A stretch of DNA of 52,241 nucleotides, from NCBI RefSeq assembly GCF_028369135.1, contig NZ_JAPWHW010000022.1, positions 1 through 52,241 of the forward strand, read 5' to 3'. The notes beneath the pieces are model-generated. The model was not told where the DNA came from and ran no database searches. It saw only the letters and a list, made by a program, of their open reading frames with translations. The stretch comes from Roseovarius sp. ZX-A-9. Lineage in GTDB: Bacteria; Pseudomonadota; Alphaproteobacteria; Rhodobacterales; Rhodobacteraceae. The translations under genes and the position numbers were made by a program. Shown here in pieces: positions 45,552 to 52,241 of this stretch. Position 1 is the stretch's first letter. Each line of letters opens with the position of its first letter.

Positions 45552-46160
45552 ATGATACGGTTTCTCGACATAGTACTCGCCCTGCTGATATTGGTCGTGA
45601 CCGGCCTGCCGATGCTGGTTGTGGCGGTGGCCATCTATGCGCATGACGGGTTTCCGGTGGTCTTCCAGCAGATTCGGGTCGGTCGCAACGGGCGCCCCTT
45701 CACCATCTTTAAGTTCCGCTCGATGCGCCTAGCCCCGCCCGAAAGTAGCAGCGGCGCGGTCACCGGCACCAGCCGGGACGAAGCGGTGCAGGCGCGTGCA
45801 GCCTTCCAGACGACGCAGGCGAACGACCCGCGGATCACTCCGGTGGGCCGGGTGATCCGCAAGTCCCATCTCGACGAACTGCCGCAGTTATTCAACGTGC
45901 TTCGCGGCGACATGTCGCTGGTCGGCGTACGCCCCGACACCCCCGCCCAAGAGGTCGATTATACCGAAGATTACTGGCGCCGGCGCCACAGCCTTCGGCC
46001 CGGAATCACCGGGCTTGCGCAGGTAATGAACACGCAAGCCGACGGTATGGACGGCCGTCGACACTGGGAAACCGTTTGGATCGAGCGGCATTCGCTGCTG
46101 CTCTATTTATCGGTCCTGTTCAGGACGGTGGTGAAGGTGCTGAAGCGCAACAGCTTCTGA
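45552..46160 (+). CDS. Polyprenyl-phosphate sugar-1-phosphate transferase (bacterial sugar transferase)
   Basis: This 202-residue monotopic enzyme has an N-terminal membrane hairpin (IVLALLILVVTGLPMLVVAV), the FKFRSM motif, the catalytic Asp-Glu pair in RKSHLDELPQLFNVLRGDMS and VGVRPDTPAQE, and the C-terminal RPGITGLAQV. Family members (PglC, WcaJ, PssY type) attach the first sugar phosphate of a repeat unit to undecaprenyl phosphate at the inner membrane. Its intact state matters because the other initiator at 31313-31965 is frameshifted. Confidence 0.94.
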   Translation: MIRFLDIVLALLILVVTGLPMLVVAVAIYAHDGFPVVFQQIRVGRNGRPFTIFKFRSMRLAPPESSSGAVTGTSRDEAVQARAAFQTTQANDPRITPVGRVIRKSHLDELPQLFNVLRGDMSLVGVRPDTPAQEVDYTEDYWRRRHSLRPGITGLAQVMNTQADGMDGRRHWETVWIERHSLLLYLSVLFRTVVKVLKRNSF

Positions 46161-46600
46161 ACTCGGCTTTGTAGATTTTGTGCTCAGGCCCAAGCCCGGA
46201 AGATGCCGTCGTTCGCGATTAACGTGAGCGCCTCGTCGAGGGGCATGGCGATGCCACCCATGTCATCGACAACCTCACATTCGGCGCCTCCGTATGAAGC
46301 AGGTAGAGAGATGGTAGGTGCCCTTTTCCTTGTAGTGGCCGAGGCTACGCCTCATTGGCGTCGTCGAAGTCTTCGATTCAAGCGAGGACATCGTCAAACT
46401 TCATGTGCCGATCGTATACAAAGCGCCTCAGTTTGAATTTCTACGATGTGCGGCGAAACAGAGTGCCTCTGCTATGCGCACGGTGCGTTCGGGGGGGCGG
46501 TTTGGCGGAAGGAGTTGGAAAATGCCTCCGACCCAAAGTGCAAGACGCACGCAAACGATTGCGTCGGCGGATATTCCTGAGCATCCGCCACCCATCCGCA
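46161..46600. other. Degraded sequence after the polysaccharide locus
   Basis: No intact gene is present. On the minus strand, about 46310 to 46195 reads ASYGGAECEVVDDMGGIAMP and LDEALTLIANDGIFRAWA before a stop, which looks like the C-terminal end of a real protein that has lost its front. I do not recognise the family. The rest shows no coding character. Confidence 0.35.
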
Positions 46601-47072
46601 CAACCTGCGAATTACAAACCCACGAACTGGTCGAACTATGATGCCGCGTTGAAGCGGCGTGGTTCCCTGTCGATCTGGACATCGGTTTTGTGACCGTAGA
46701 CGGGGCTTGCGACACGCGAAAATGCTATGATGCCATGGCTGTCCGTGGTGCTGGTGTAGTCATTCCGCTCCGTAAGAACGCTAGGCCCTGGATGAATTGG
46801 CCCCCGTTTCACTGGAAACCCACAAGTCGTGAAGCCTTTGCCCACAACGAAGCAGCCAATGCATCGAAATATCTGGGGTGAGCAATATGGCGATGATGGA
46901 ACGGATATCACCAAAAAACCGCATCGAAACGAAAAGGCATTGCGTGAAACTGATGGGCCAAAGCCTGACGGCGCGGGACTTCACCCGTCGAGGCGCGAAA
47001 ATACAGAACCACGTCGCTGTCCTTAACCGCTACACCGCCCAAGGAATACCCATCACAGAGTCTGTAGAATAA
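46600..47072 (+). mobile_element. IS5-family transposase remnant with internal deletion and frameshift
   Basis: The front reads KPTNWSNYDAALKRRGSLSI, the N-terminal domain of IS5-group transposases. At about 46685 it jumps to VTVDGACDTRKCYDAM and VIPLRKNA, the middle-to-late catalytic region, so roughly 100 or more residues are missing. After YLG the frame changes and RIETKRHCVKLMGQSLTARD, then VAVLNRYTAQGIPITESVE, completes the normal C terminus ending at 47072. The element is inactive. Confidence 0.8.
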
Positions 47073-47179
47073 GTCCTAAGGGTTAGGGCGAGCTATGCTG
47101 GGAAATGGGTGACGCGGGTTGAGAAGGTAGTGTCCCAGCACGTGGTGGAATTTATTGTCCGGCTGGATGTTGAGCCGGT

Positions 47180-47900
47180 TTACAGGGCGGCGATTTTCGC
47201 CGGGTCCATGGTATTATCCTCGCAGATGGTGGCGACGGTTTCCAGCGTCATGTAACGTCGTGTGAGCGCCCATTCATCGTTTTGCTCCAGCATCAGCGCG
47301 CCAACGAGACGCCTGATCGCAGGCTCGTTGGGGAAGATACCGACGACATTGGTGCGGCGCTTGATCTCTTTGATCAGGCGCTCAAGCGGATTGGTAGAGT
47401 GGATCTGCCGCCAGTGAGCCTGCGGGAAAGACTTGTAGGCCAGCACGTCGTCTTCAGCGCGGAGCATCAGTTCAGCGAGCTTAAGATGGCGTGGCTGAAA
47501 GGCCTCGATCAGCTTGGCCCAGTGTTCTTTCGAGTCTGCCAGCGTATCCTGGTCAAAGGCCGTCCTGAGCGCTGCTGTGACAATGGGGCGGTCCTTCTTG
47601 CCGACGCAGGCCAGCGCATTGCGCATGAAATGCACGCGGCATCGCTGGATGGTGGCACCCAGCACTTTGGCGGCGGTGCCTTTCAAGCCCTTGTATTCAT
47701 CCGCGATGATCATTTGGACGCCGCGAAGCTGACGATCCGCCCCGAGCGCCGGACCTTAATGTAGGTGGCGTCCAGCCAGAGGTAGGGCCTTTCACCCTCC
47801 AGCGGCCGGTCAAGGAAGGCGTCCACCCGTTCATCGATCTCGACACAAAGACGCGAGACCTCGCCAAGAAGCCCGACGCCTGTCGGCCGACTGCCAGGAT
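47180..47900 (-). mobile_element. IS256-family transposase remnant
   Basis: The minus strand gives VSRLCVEIDERVDAFLDRPL, then EGERPYLWLDATYIKVRRSG (first catalytic Asp), then after a frame change and deletion at about 47735 RGVQMIIADEYKG. It continues to the end (CRVHFMRNALACVGKK, STNPLERLIKEIKRRTNVVG with the third catalytic residue, RYMTLETVATICED). The N-terminal third and about 45 internal codons are missing. This is a dead Mutator-type element. Confidence 0.88.
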
Positions 47901-48133
47901 GGCGCTGGAACCCTGGATCGTCGAAGCAGCTTTGGCGTGAATGGGAAATCGCCGAATCAGCCGGGAAGAGCAGGCCACCGTATTCATGGCAACTCGCACG
48001 CCAAACAAGGTTAGGTGGCCGGAGTGAAGGGAGGTTCGAGGGTAGGCAACGCCGGTTTTGCGCTACAATGGAGAACCTGCGATCTTAAGGTTATGAGCCA
48101 TAACCCCAGCGACTCCAATAACTCATGTAATTC

Positions 48134-48156
48134 AAAGGCTTGCGCGCCAAGCCTTT
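48134..48156. terminator. Hairpin in IS/macB debris
   Basis: AAAGGCTTG (48134-48142) pairs perfectly with CAAGCCTTT (48148-48156) around a five-base loop, followed by GTTTCTG on the plus strand. It resembles a rho-independent terminator with a short T-run, and may belong to a gene that has been lost. Confidence 0.45.
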
Positions 48157-48249
48157 GTTTCTGAGCATTTTTACCCCCGCAATCATCGGCACCCGCACGG
48201 ATTGACCTGCATAATCAGCACGAAATGTACAGTCGCAGGTTGCTGTGAC

Positions 48250-48555
48250 GTTGATGTAAGCTGATCGATGGTGCGTTGAGCGTTGCGAAAGATGGCCTGG
48301 ATCGCCAGGCGGATGGTTTCCCAGAGCGTGCGCTATGCCCTTCGCGATTGAACACTTCGGTAGGTAGGCCGTCGCGTTCGACTCGGCCATCGACCATCCA
48401 GATTGCGCGTTGGGCATAGGCGGCCATGTCTTCTTCATGGGTGACCATGACAATGGCGATATGGTCGCGTTCATTCAGCGCCTTCAGCAATTCTATGATT
48501 TCCAGCGAGAGTTTCGTGTCGAGATTGCCGTTGGGCTCGTCCGCCAAAATAACTT
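48250..48555 (-). pseudogene. macB: Fragment of a macB-type ABC exporter gene
   Basis: The minus strand starts at the Walker B motif ILADEPNGNLD, runs through LEIIELLKALNERDHIAIVM and the switch VTHEEDMAAYAQRAIWMVDG. After a one-base shift near 48340 it continues as TLWETIRLAIQAIFRNAQRT, the start of the MacB membrane half, and ends near 48265. Both flanks are missing: the Walker A part is cut at about 48555 and the permease after 30 residues. It is a relic of a macrolide/peptide exporter, cut exactly where the leader of the NHL gene begins. Confidence 0.8.
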
Positions 48556-48605
48556 ATACTAGATAGTGATTCTAACATCCGTGGAAAAACCTTTGGGAGG
48601 CGGAT

Positions 48606-49172
48606 TTGAAGTCTTTTCAAGACCGCTCAAACAGTGTTGTCACCGCCAAGTCTCCCGAAGGCTGGAGCGGCTATGCTATCTTTGACTCTGCAGGATTTAA
48701 ACTCCAGTCGGCAGAGGGCGCCTCCCTGATCGACTTCTCGGGTCTGGCTGCGGGTTCGTATGTGCTTGAGGGGTACCGCAACGATGGCGGGGTGGATCGA
48801 AAGCATGTGCTGCTGTCGTCGGGTGTGCCAGGCGGCGGCGTCTATGTTTCCCAAAGCACCAACGGCTCTGTGAGGATCGAGCTGTTCGGCGAGGATGCGC
48901 CGCCGCCCTTCTATATCGTGACCGAAAGCGAAGGGATCACGCGAGGCGCGTGGGCTTGGAGCAATGTAACGAATTTCGGGTTCTCGGCGGGTGAGCATTC
49001 GGTCCGGATCGCCAAGTCCGGGACCTATGGTCAGAAGCTGACGCTGACGCTGTCCGAAGATGGCTCCCTGACGGGCGTCTCGCGTCGATCCGGGCGGCGC
49101 GGTGCAGCGATCGGCCTATGTCGAGCCTTTTGTCGACTTCTCGGGTCTGGCTGCGGGTTCATATGTGCTTGA
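48606..49172 (+). CDS. N-terminal part of the second NHL-repeat protein (frame broken near 49080)
   Basis: The start is TTG at 48606 behind GGGAGG with a five-base spacer. About 155 residues are sensible: a beta domain with FSGLAAGSYVLEGYRNDGG, VDRKHVLLSSG and GVYVSQSTNGSVRIELF. After LSEDGSLTG (about 49072) the frame becomes Arg/Gly-rich nonsense and ends at 49172, while the true continuation opens one frame over. The total span 48606-52032 is 3k+1 bases, so a single-base change would restore a protein of about 1141 residues, close to the 1202-residue paralogue. Confidence 0.7.
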   Translation: MKSFQDRSNSVVTAKSPEGWSGYAIFDSAGFKLQSAEGASLIDFSGLAAGSYVLEGYRNDGGVDRKHVLLSSGVPGGGVYVSQSTNGSVRIELFGEDAPPPFYIVTESEGITRGAWAWSNVTNFGFSAGEHSVRIAKSGTYGQKLTLTLSEDGSLTGVSRRSGRRGAAIGLCRAFCRLLGSGCGFICA

Positions 49173-49317
49173 GGGGTACCGCAACGATGGCGGGGTGGAT
49201 CGAAAGCATGTGCTGCTGTCGTCGGGCGCTCCGGGAGGTGGCGTCTATGTCTCGCAGAACGCCAACGGCTCTGTGCGGATCGAGCTGTTCGACGAGGATG
49301 CGATGCCGCCTTTCTAT
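48731..49317 (+). repeat. Near-identical tandem duplication, offset 403 bp
   Basis: Bases 48731-48914 and 49134-49317 align without gaps at a constant offset of 403. The first 90 or so bases are nearly identical at the DNA level and the rest carry mostly silent changes. Both code for the same beta domain (FSGLAAGSYVLEGYRN). Because 403 is not a multiple of three, the unit as it stands places the second copy in a different frame. The low divergence suggests recent duplication or gene conversion. Confidence 0.85.
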
Positions 49318-52032
49318 GTCCGGAACACCGGCGAGGGAACGTCTCAAGCGTCCTGGATCTACGCTTCCGCATTCAGCGTCGCCACGCCAACGGCGATACA
49401 TAAGCTCGATATCTATCAGCCTGGCGTCGGGAACTTCAAAATCAACCTTGAATTGAATGAAGATGGCGACCTGAGCAGGATAAACTCGGTTCCTGTTGAG
49501 TACAGCGCGGACTGGTACATCGGCGTTATCTACCCCACGTCACCCCTCGCGCCAGTCGGCAACAGGACTCCAGAAGAAGCACTTTCCGTCATAGAACAAC
49601 CCGGCCACAACTACGTTTTCAACGTCAAATCCCCGATCGATGGCAAAATAGAAACATATTACAGCGACTCGGCAATCGGTAATGTCGATCTGGTGAATGG
49701 TGACTACGATTGGCGCGCATTTATGATTCCAGAGCAACTTCGTGAAAGTGAGCAACTGACCACTTACTTAGGGAACCTCACCGGAGGTTGGACATCCATC
49801 GAGCAATCGACAGATCGGCCCAGTATAGACTATGTTATCGGTTCTGCCCCGGACGAAGTGGGGTCTGTCGATCAAATCAATTTCAATTACCCTACGGACA
49901 CCGCCTTCGTGAGTGACGGCTCCTTTCTCGTAACGAATACATATGGGGCAAATATACTTCAAATATCTCCCGATGGCACTTTTGATAAGGCTGTTGGTCA
50001 ATATAGGGAAGGTTTCATTGAAACGGGAATGGCGTCTGAAGTGCTTCTGAATGCCCCAGCGCGAATGCTCGCGCTGGGAAATGACGAATTCCTGTTCAAC
50101 GATACAAGAAACTTTGTTATTCGACACTTTGATTATAAAACAGATACAGTCGATACTGTTTATGGCGATACGAATGTTACGAATGTTGAGATTGAAAGTG
50201 GTGAATTGAAAGGTATCGGGGCAGTTAACCATCTCGGGCTGGACCCGAATGGAAAGCTGTTTTTCACCGCTTACAACTCTTTTTTTGACGGCGATCAGGT
50301 GGTCGGGGACGGTTCGTCCATGGTGCTGCGTCAAGCCGATGACGACTCTTGGTTTGTCTGGGAGCATGAAACGCCTTTTCCCGAATTTCCTGGAAAGAGC
50401 TTTCGCATTGTGGACATGATCTTCAACGGCGACACTGTCGGCATGATCCTGTTCAACACCGGAGACTCCAAGAAATGGTATGCGCAATTCAATGCAGAAG
50501 GTGATCTTCTCGGCAAAGTTCAACTCGGGGCGGCGTTCGGCGGTGGGCTTGTCGTTGACCCCTTTTCAGGTCAAGTTCTTGTTGGCGACCACACTCGCAT
50601 AGCGGAAATTGATCCTGATACTCTGGAAGTCAGCACCTTCGCCTTTCCGATTGCGTTCGCAAACGTATCGACCATGCGCTTGAATGGAAACACGCTGCTC
50701 ATAACCGATTCCGACTTGGGTGTTATTCACAATTACAATCTGATGGAACGTGAGATTATCGACTCTTTCGGTAAGACTTCCAGTGACGGCATCTCTGGGA
50801 ACATATCGAGTTTGGCCATTTTTGATGGATCACTGATTGCTCTGGATAACCGGAAACCAAGGATCATTGAATTCAACGAAGAATATTCCAAGATAATAGT
50901 TGGTAACGGACAACAGAAACATGCGTCAATGGGAAGGGCTGACGAAAATACGTCATTCTACTTTCCAAATGCAATTTCCTCATCCGTGGACGGTGGTATC
51001 TTCATCTCGGAAGGCAATCATAGAATACTCAAATATTCGGCTGATGGAGATATTTCCGCTTTTGCAGGAAGTCTCACCGCCGGTTTTTCAGGAAATGACG
51101 GGCCGGCGACAGCAGCACAATTCCGTTCGATCGGGGATGTCGAAGCCACGAACGACGGATCCGTTCTGGTAGCCGACACCTATAACCATTCAATCCGCGA
51201 AATAGGTGTTGATGGAGTGGTCAAGCAAATTGTGGGCAATGGTTCTGCGGGCCTTGATTGGGGTCTTCCCGCAAATGAGGGGGGCCTCAATCATCCGAGA
51301 TCCGTGATCGAGACTGAAGACGGTCGGATCTTCGTGTCTGACTCCTGGAACAACAGGGTCATTGAAATCGGGGAAGACGGCGAGATACTTCCGTTTGCAG
51401 GTGTTGGCAAATACGCCAACTATCAAGGAAGGGGCGGCTTCTCTGGCGATGGTGGAGATGCCAGGGATGCAGAGTTGAACACTCCCGCTGGCCTGGCGTA
51501 TTACGAAGCCGACGGTACGCTCTTCATTGTTGACGGTTTTAACAACAAGGTCAGATATGTCGACTCGGGTGGCGACATACACACTCTCATTGGCGAAGGT
51601 CGAGGATACGAATTCGGGAAGCTTCTCAATCTTCCTACCGATATCGCCTTGAACGGTGATGATCTATACGTTGCGGATACGGGGAACGCACTCGTTCTGA
51701 AGTTAGAGAATGTCGACCGCACCGGAAACGATATTGCGAATGCGCTGTCTCTCGACCGCGCGAAAAGCAATATCGACGAAGTCGGTCGCGCCGAGCATGT
51801 CTCCAGCACCGACATTGATTTCTACGAACTGAGCGGCCTTCTGGAGGACACTTTCATCTTTTCTCACGATGAAACGATCGGCATATCGATGTACGGAGGC
51901 GAAAATCTTGTGCATAGCGTCGACCTTGAACAGGGCGAACAACTGAAGATAGAGAGCTCGGGATATGATTACTTCTCCGTAAGTTCAGATGAAATGGCGG
52001 AGTACTCGATCTTTTTTGTGGATTACGACTGA
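49102..52032 (+). CDS. Main part of the second NHL-repeat beta-propeller protein
   Basis: The first possible start in this frame is GTG at 49102 with no ribosome site, so the 976 residues are most likely the continuation of the gene that starts at 48606. Residues 10-130 repeat the N-terminal beta domain. About 260-850 carry NHL repeats (VLVADTYNHSIREIG, IFVSDSWNNRVIEIG, LFIVDGFNNKVRYVD). The end has EHVSSTDIDFYELSG, matching EHVSATDGDFFDF of the paralogue at 9139-12747. Order and spacing of the segments agree through the whole length. Composition is more AT-rich than the polysaccharide genes. Function is unknown; binding of a surface partner is inference. Confidence 0.85.
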   Translation: MQRSAYVEPFVDFSGLAAGSYVLEGYRNDGGVDRKHVLLSSGAPGGGVYVSQNANGSVRIELFDEDAMPPFYVRNTGEGTSQASWIYASAFSVATPTAIHKLDIYQPGVGNFKINLELNEDGDLSRINSVPVEYSADWYIGVIYPTSPLAPVGNRTPEEALSVIEQPGHNYVFNVKSPIDGKIETYYSDSAIGNVDLVNGDYDWRAFMIPEQLRESEQLTTYLGNLTGGWTSIEQSTDRPSIDYVIGSAPDEVGSVDQINFNYPTDTAFVSDGSFLVTNTYGANILQISPDGTFDKAVGQYREGFIETGMASEVLLNAPARMLALGNDEFLFNDTRNFVIRHFDYKTDTVDTVYGDTNVTNVEIESGELKGIGAVNHLGLDPNGKLFFTAYNSFFDGDQVVGDGSSMVLRQADDDSWFVWEHETPFPEFPGKSFRIVDMIFNGDTVGMILFNTGDSKKWYAQFNAEGDLLGKVQLGAAFGGGLVVDPFSGQVLVGDHTRIAEIDPDTLEVSTFAFPIAFANVSTMRLNGNTLLITDSDLGVIHNYNLMEREIIDSFGKTSSDGISGNISSLAIFDGSLIALDNRKPRIIEFNEEYSKIIVGNGQQKHASMGRADENTSFYFPNAISSSVDGGIFISEGNHRILKYSADGDISAFAGSLTAGFSGNDGPATAAQFRSIGDVEATNDGSVLVADTYNHSIREIGVDGVVKQIVGNGSAGLDWGLPANEGGLNHPRSVIETEDGRIFVSDSWNNRVIEIGEDGEILPFAGVGKYANYQGRGGFSGDGGDARDAELNTPAGLAYYEADGTLFIVDGFNNKVRYVDSGGDIHTLIGEGRGYEFGKLLNLPTDIALNGDDLYVADTGNALVLKLENVDRTGNDIANALSLDRAKSNIDEVGRAEHVSSTDIDFYELSGLLEDTFIFSHDETIGISMYGGENLVHSVDLEQGEQLKIESSGYDYFSVSSDEMAEYSIFFVDYD

Positions 52033-52169
52033 CATACTTCAACCTGCTGATGCCCCAAGCGGCGGCGGCATAATCGAGGCGGGAATACACTTGAGATAAG
52101 CTCAGGACCTGTCCTAACAAACCGAACCACGTTTGTCGCTCGGCGGGTTTCCCGTAACCGCACTGGTAA

Positions 52170-52241
52170 TCCCCCCTAAAATTAGTGGTGTTCAAAAGTA
52201 GAATTTTCTCGGCAAGATATCTGAGGAGATTTACGATGAAG
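52170..52241 (+). mobile_element. Left end of an IS3-type element with the start of orfA
   Basis: From CCCCCTAAAATTAGTGGTG the sequence resembles the leader of IS3-group elements. GAGGAG at 52223-52228 lies in front of an ATG at 52236 that the window cuts after two codons (Met-Lys). The element continues past the window, so whether it is intact cannot be seen. The bases 52033-52169 hold no gene I can support. Confidence 0.6.

Noticed and set aside
1..52241. CRISPR arrays, tRNA and rRNA genes
   Set aside because: Reading through both strands, no regularly spaced direct repeats, cloverleaf-type genes or rRNA segments were found. A dedicated search could still find a diverged case.

Overview
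The window looks like accessory DNA from a marine-type alphaproteobacterium, most likely Rhodobacteraceae (roseobacter group). The reasons are the high GC content of most genes, the family mix (a fused LivM-LivG transporter, RpiR control, an exopolysaccharide cluster) and insertion-sequence remnants of the kinds common in that group. The assignment rests on recognised protein families, not on a database search. No rRNA, tRNA or CRISPR array was seen. Degraded insertion sequences separate the functional blocks, and both ends of the window are IS sequence (an IS66 tail on the left, the left end of an IS3-type element on the right).

Block 1 (242-8486, minus strand) is a tight six-gene operon. 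In transcription order it encodes a fatty acyl-AMP ligase-like enzyme, a double cytochrome P450-like protein, an acyl carrier protein, a NodU/CmcH-type carbamoyltransferase, an MBOAT O-acyltransferase and a membrane-anchored SGNH hydrolase-like protein. The ligase, carrier, MBOAT and SGNH genes match the DltA/C/B/D logic of cell-surface acylation. The two inserted genes suggest the acyl group is oxidised and carbamoylated first. This is the best candidate in the window for an undescribed system.

Block 2 (9139-12747, minus) is a 1202-residue NHL-repeat protein. A paralogue, split by a frameshift, lies at the right end (48606-52032, plus). From 12890 to 14083 there are IS3 pieces, a cut-off metallophosphoesterase and a ParD-like antitoxin with no visible toxin.

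Block 3 (14398-25693) is a catabolic locus. A glutamine synthetase-family ligase and an RpiR regulator diverge from a branched-chain-type ABC transporter (fused permease-ATPase, binding protein, ATPase, permease). These are followed by an N-formylglutamate amidohydrolase-family protein, an isochorismatase-family hydrolase and a three-domain kinase/M23/class-III aminotransferase-type fusion. It probably imports and degrades a nitrogen compound, possibly a phosphorylatable amino alcohol such as ethanolamine or hydroxylysine.

Block 4 (25961-28394) holds a zinc-type alcohol dehydrogenase/quinone oxidoreductase, a small antibiotic-biosynthesis-type monooxygenase and a divergent LysR regulator with a clear inverted repeat.

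Block 5 (28541-46160) is a surface-polysaccharide locus. It contains UDP-glucose dehydrogenase, a PPP-type phosphatase, a frameshifted sugar transferase, a tyrosine autokinase/chain-length protein and a DUF2793-like protein. These are followed by a cytidylyltransferase, an N-acetyl sugar amidotransferase with HisF and HisH partners, a sulfotransferase, a GT-B-like protein, a methyltransferase, a polysaccharide deacetylase-like protein, a membrane protein and a second sugar transferase. The product is probably an acidic, sulfated glycan containing an amidino-modified sugar.

Block 6 (46161-48560) is an IS graveyard with broken IS5 and IS256 transposases and a macB fragment, leading into the second NHL protein.
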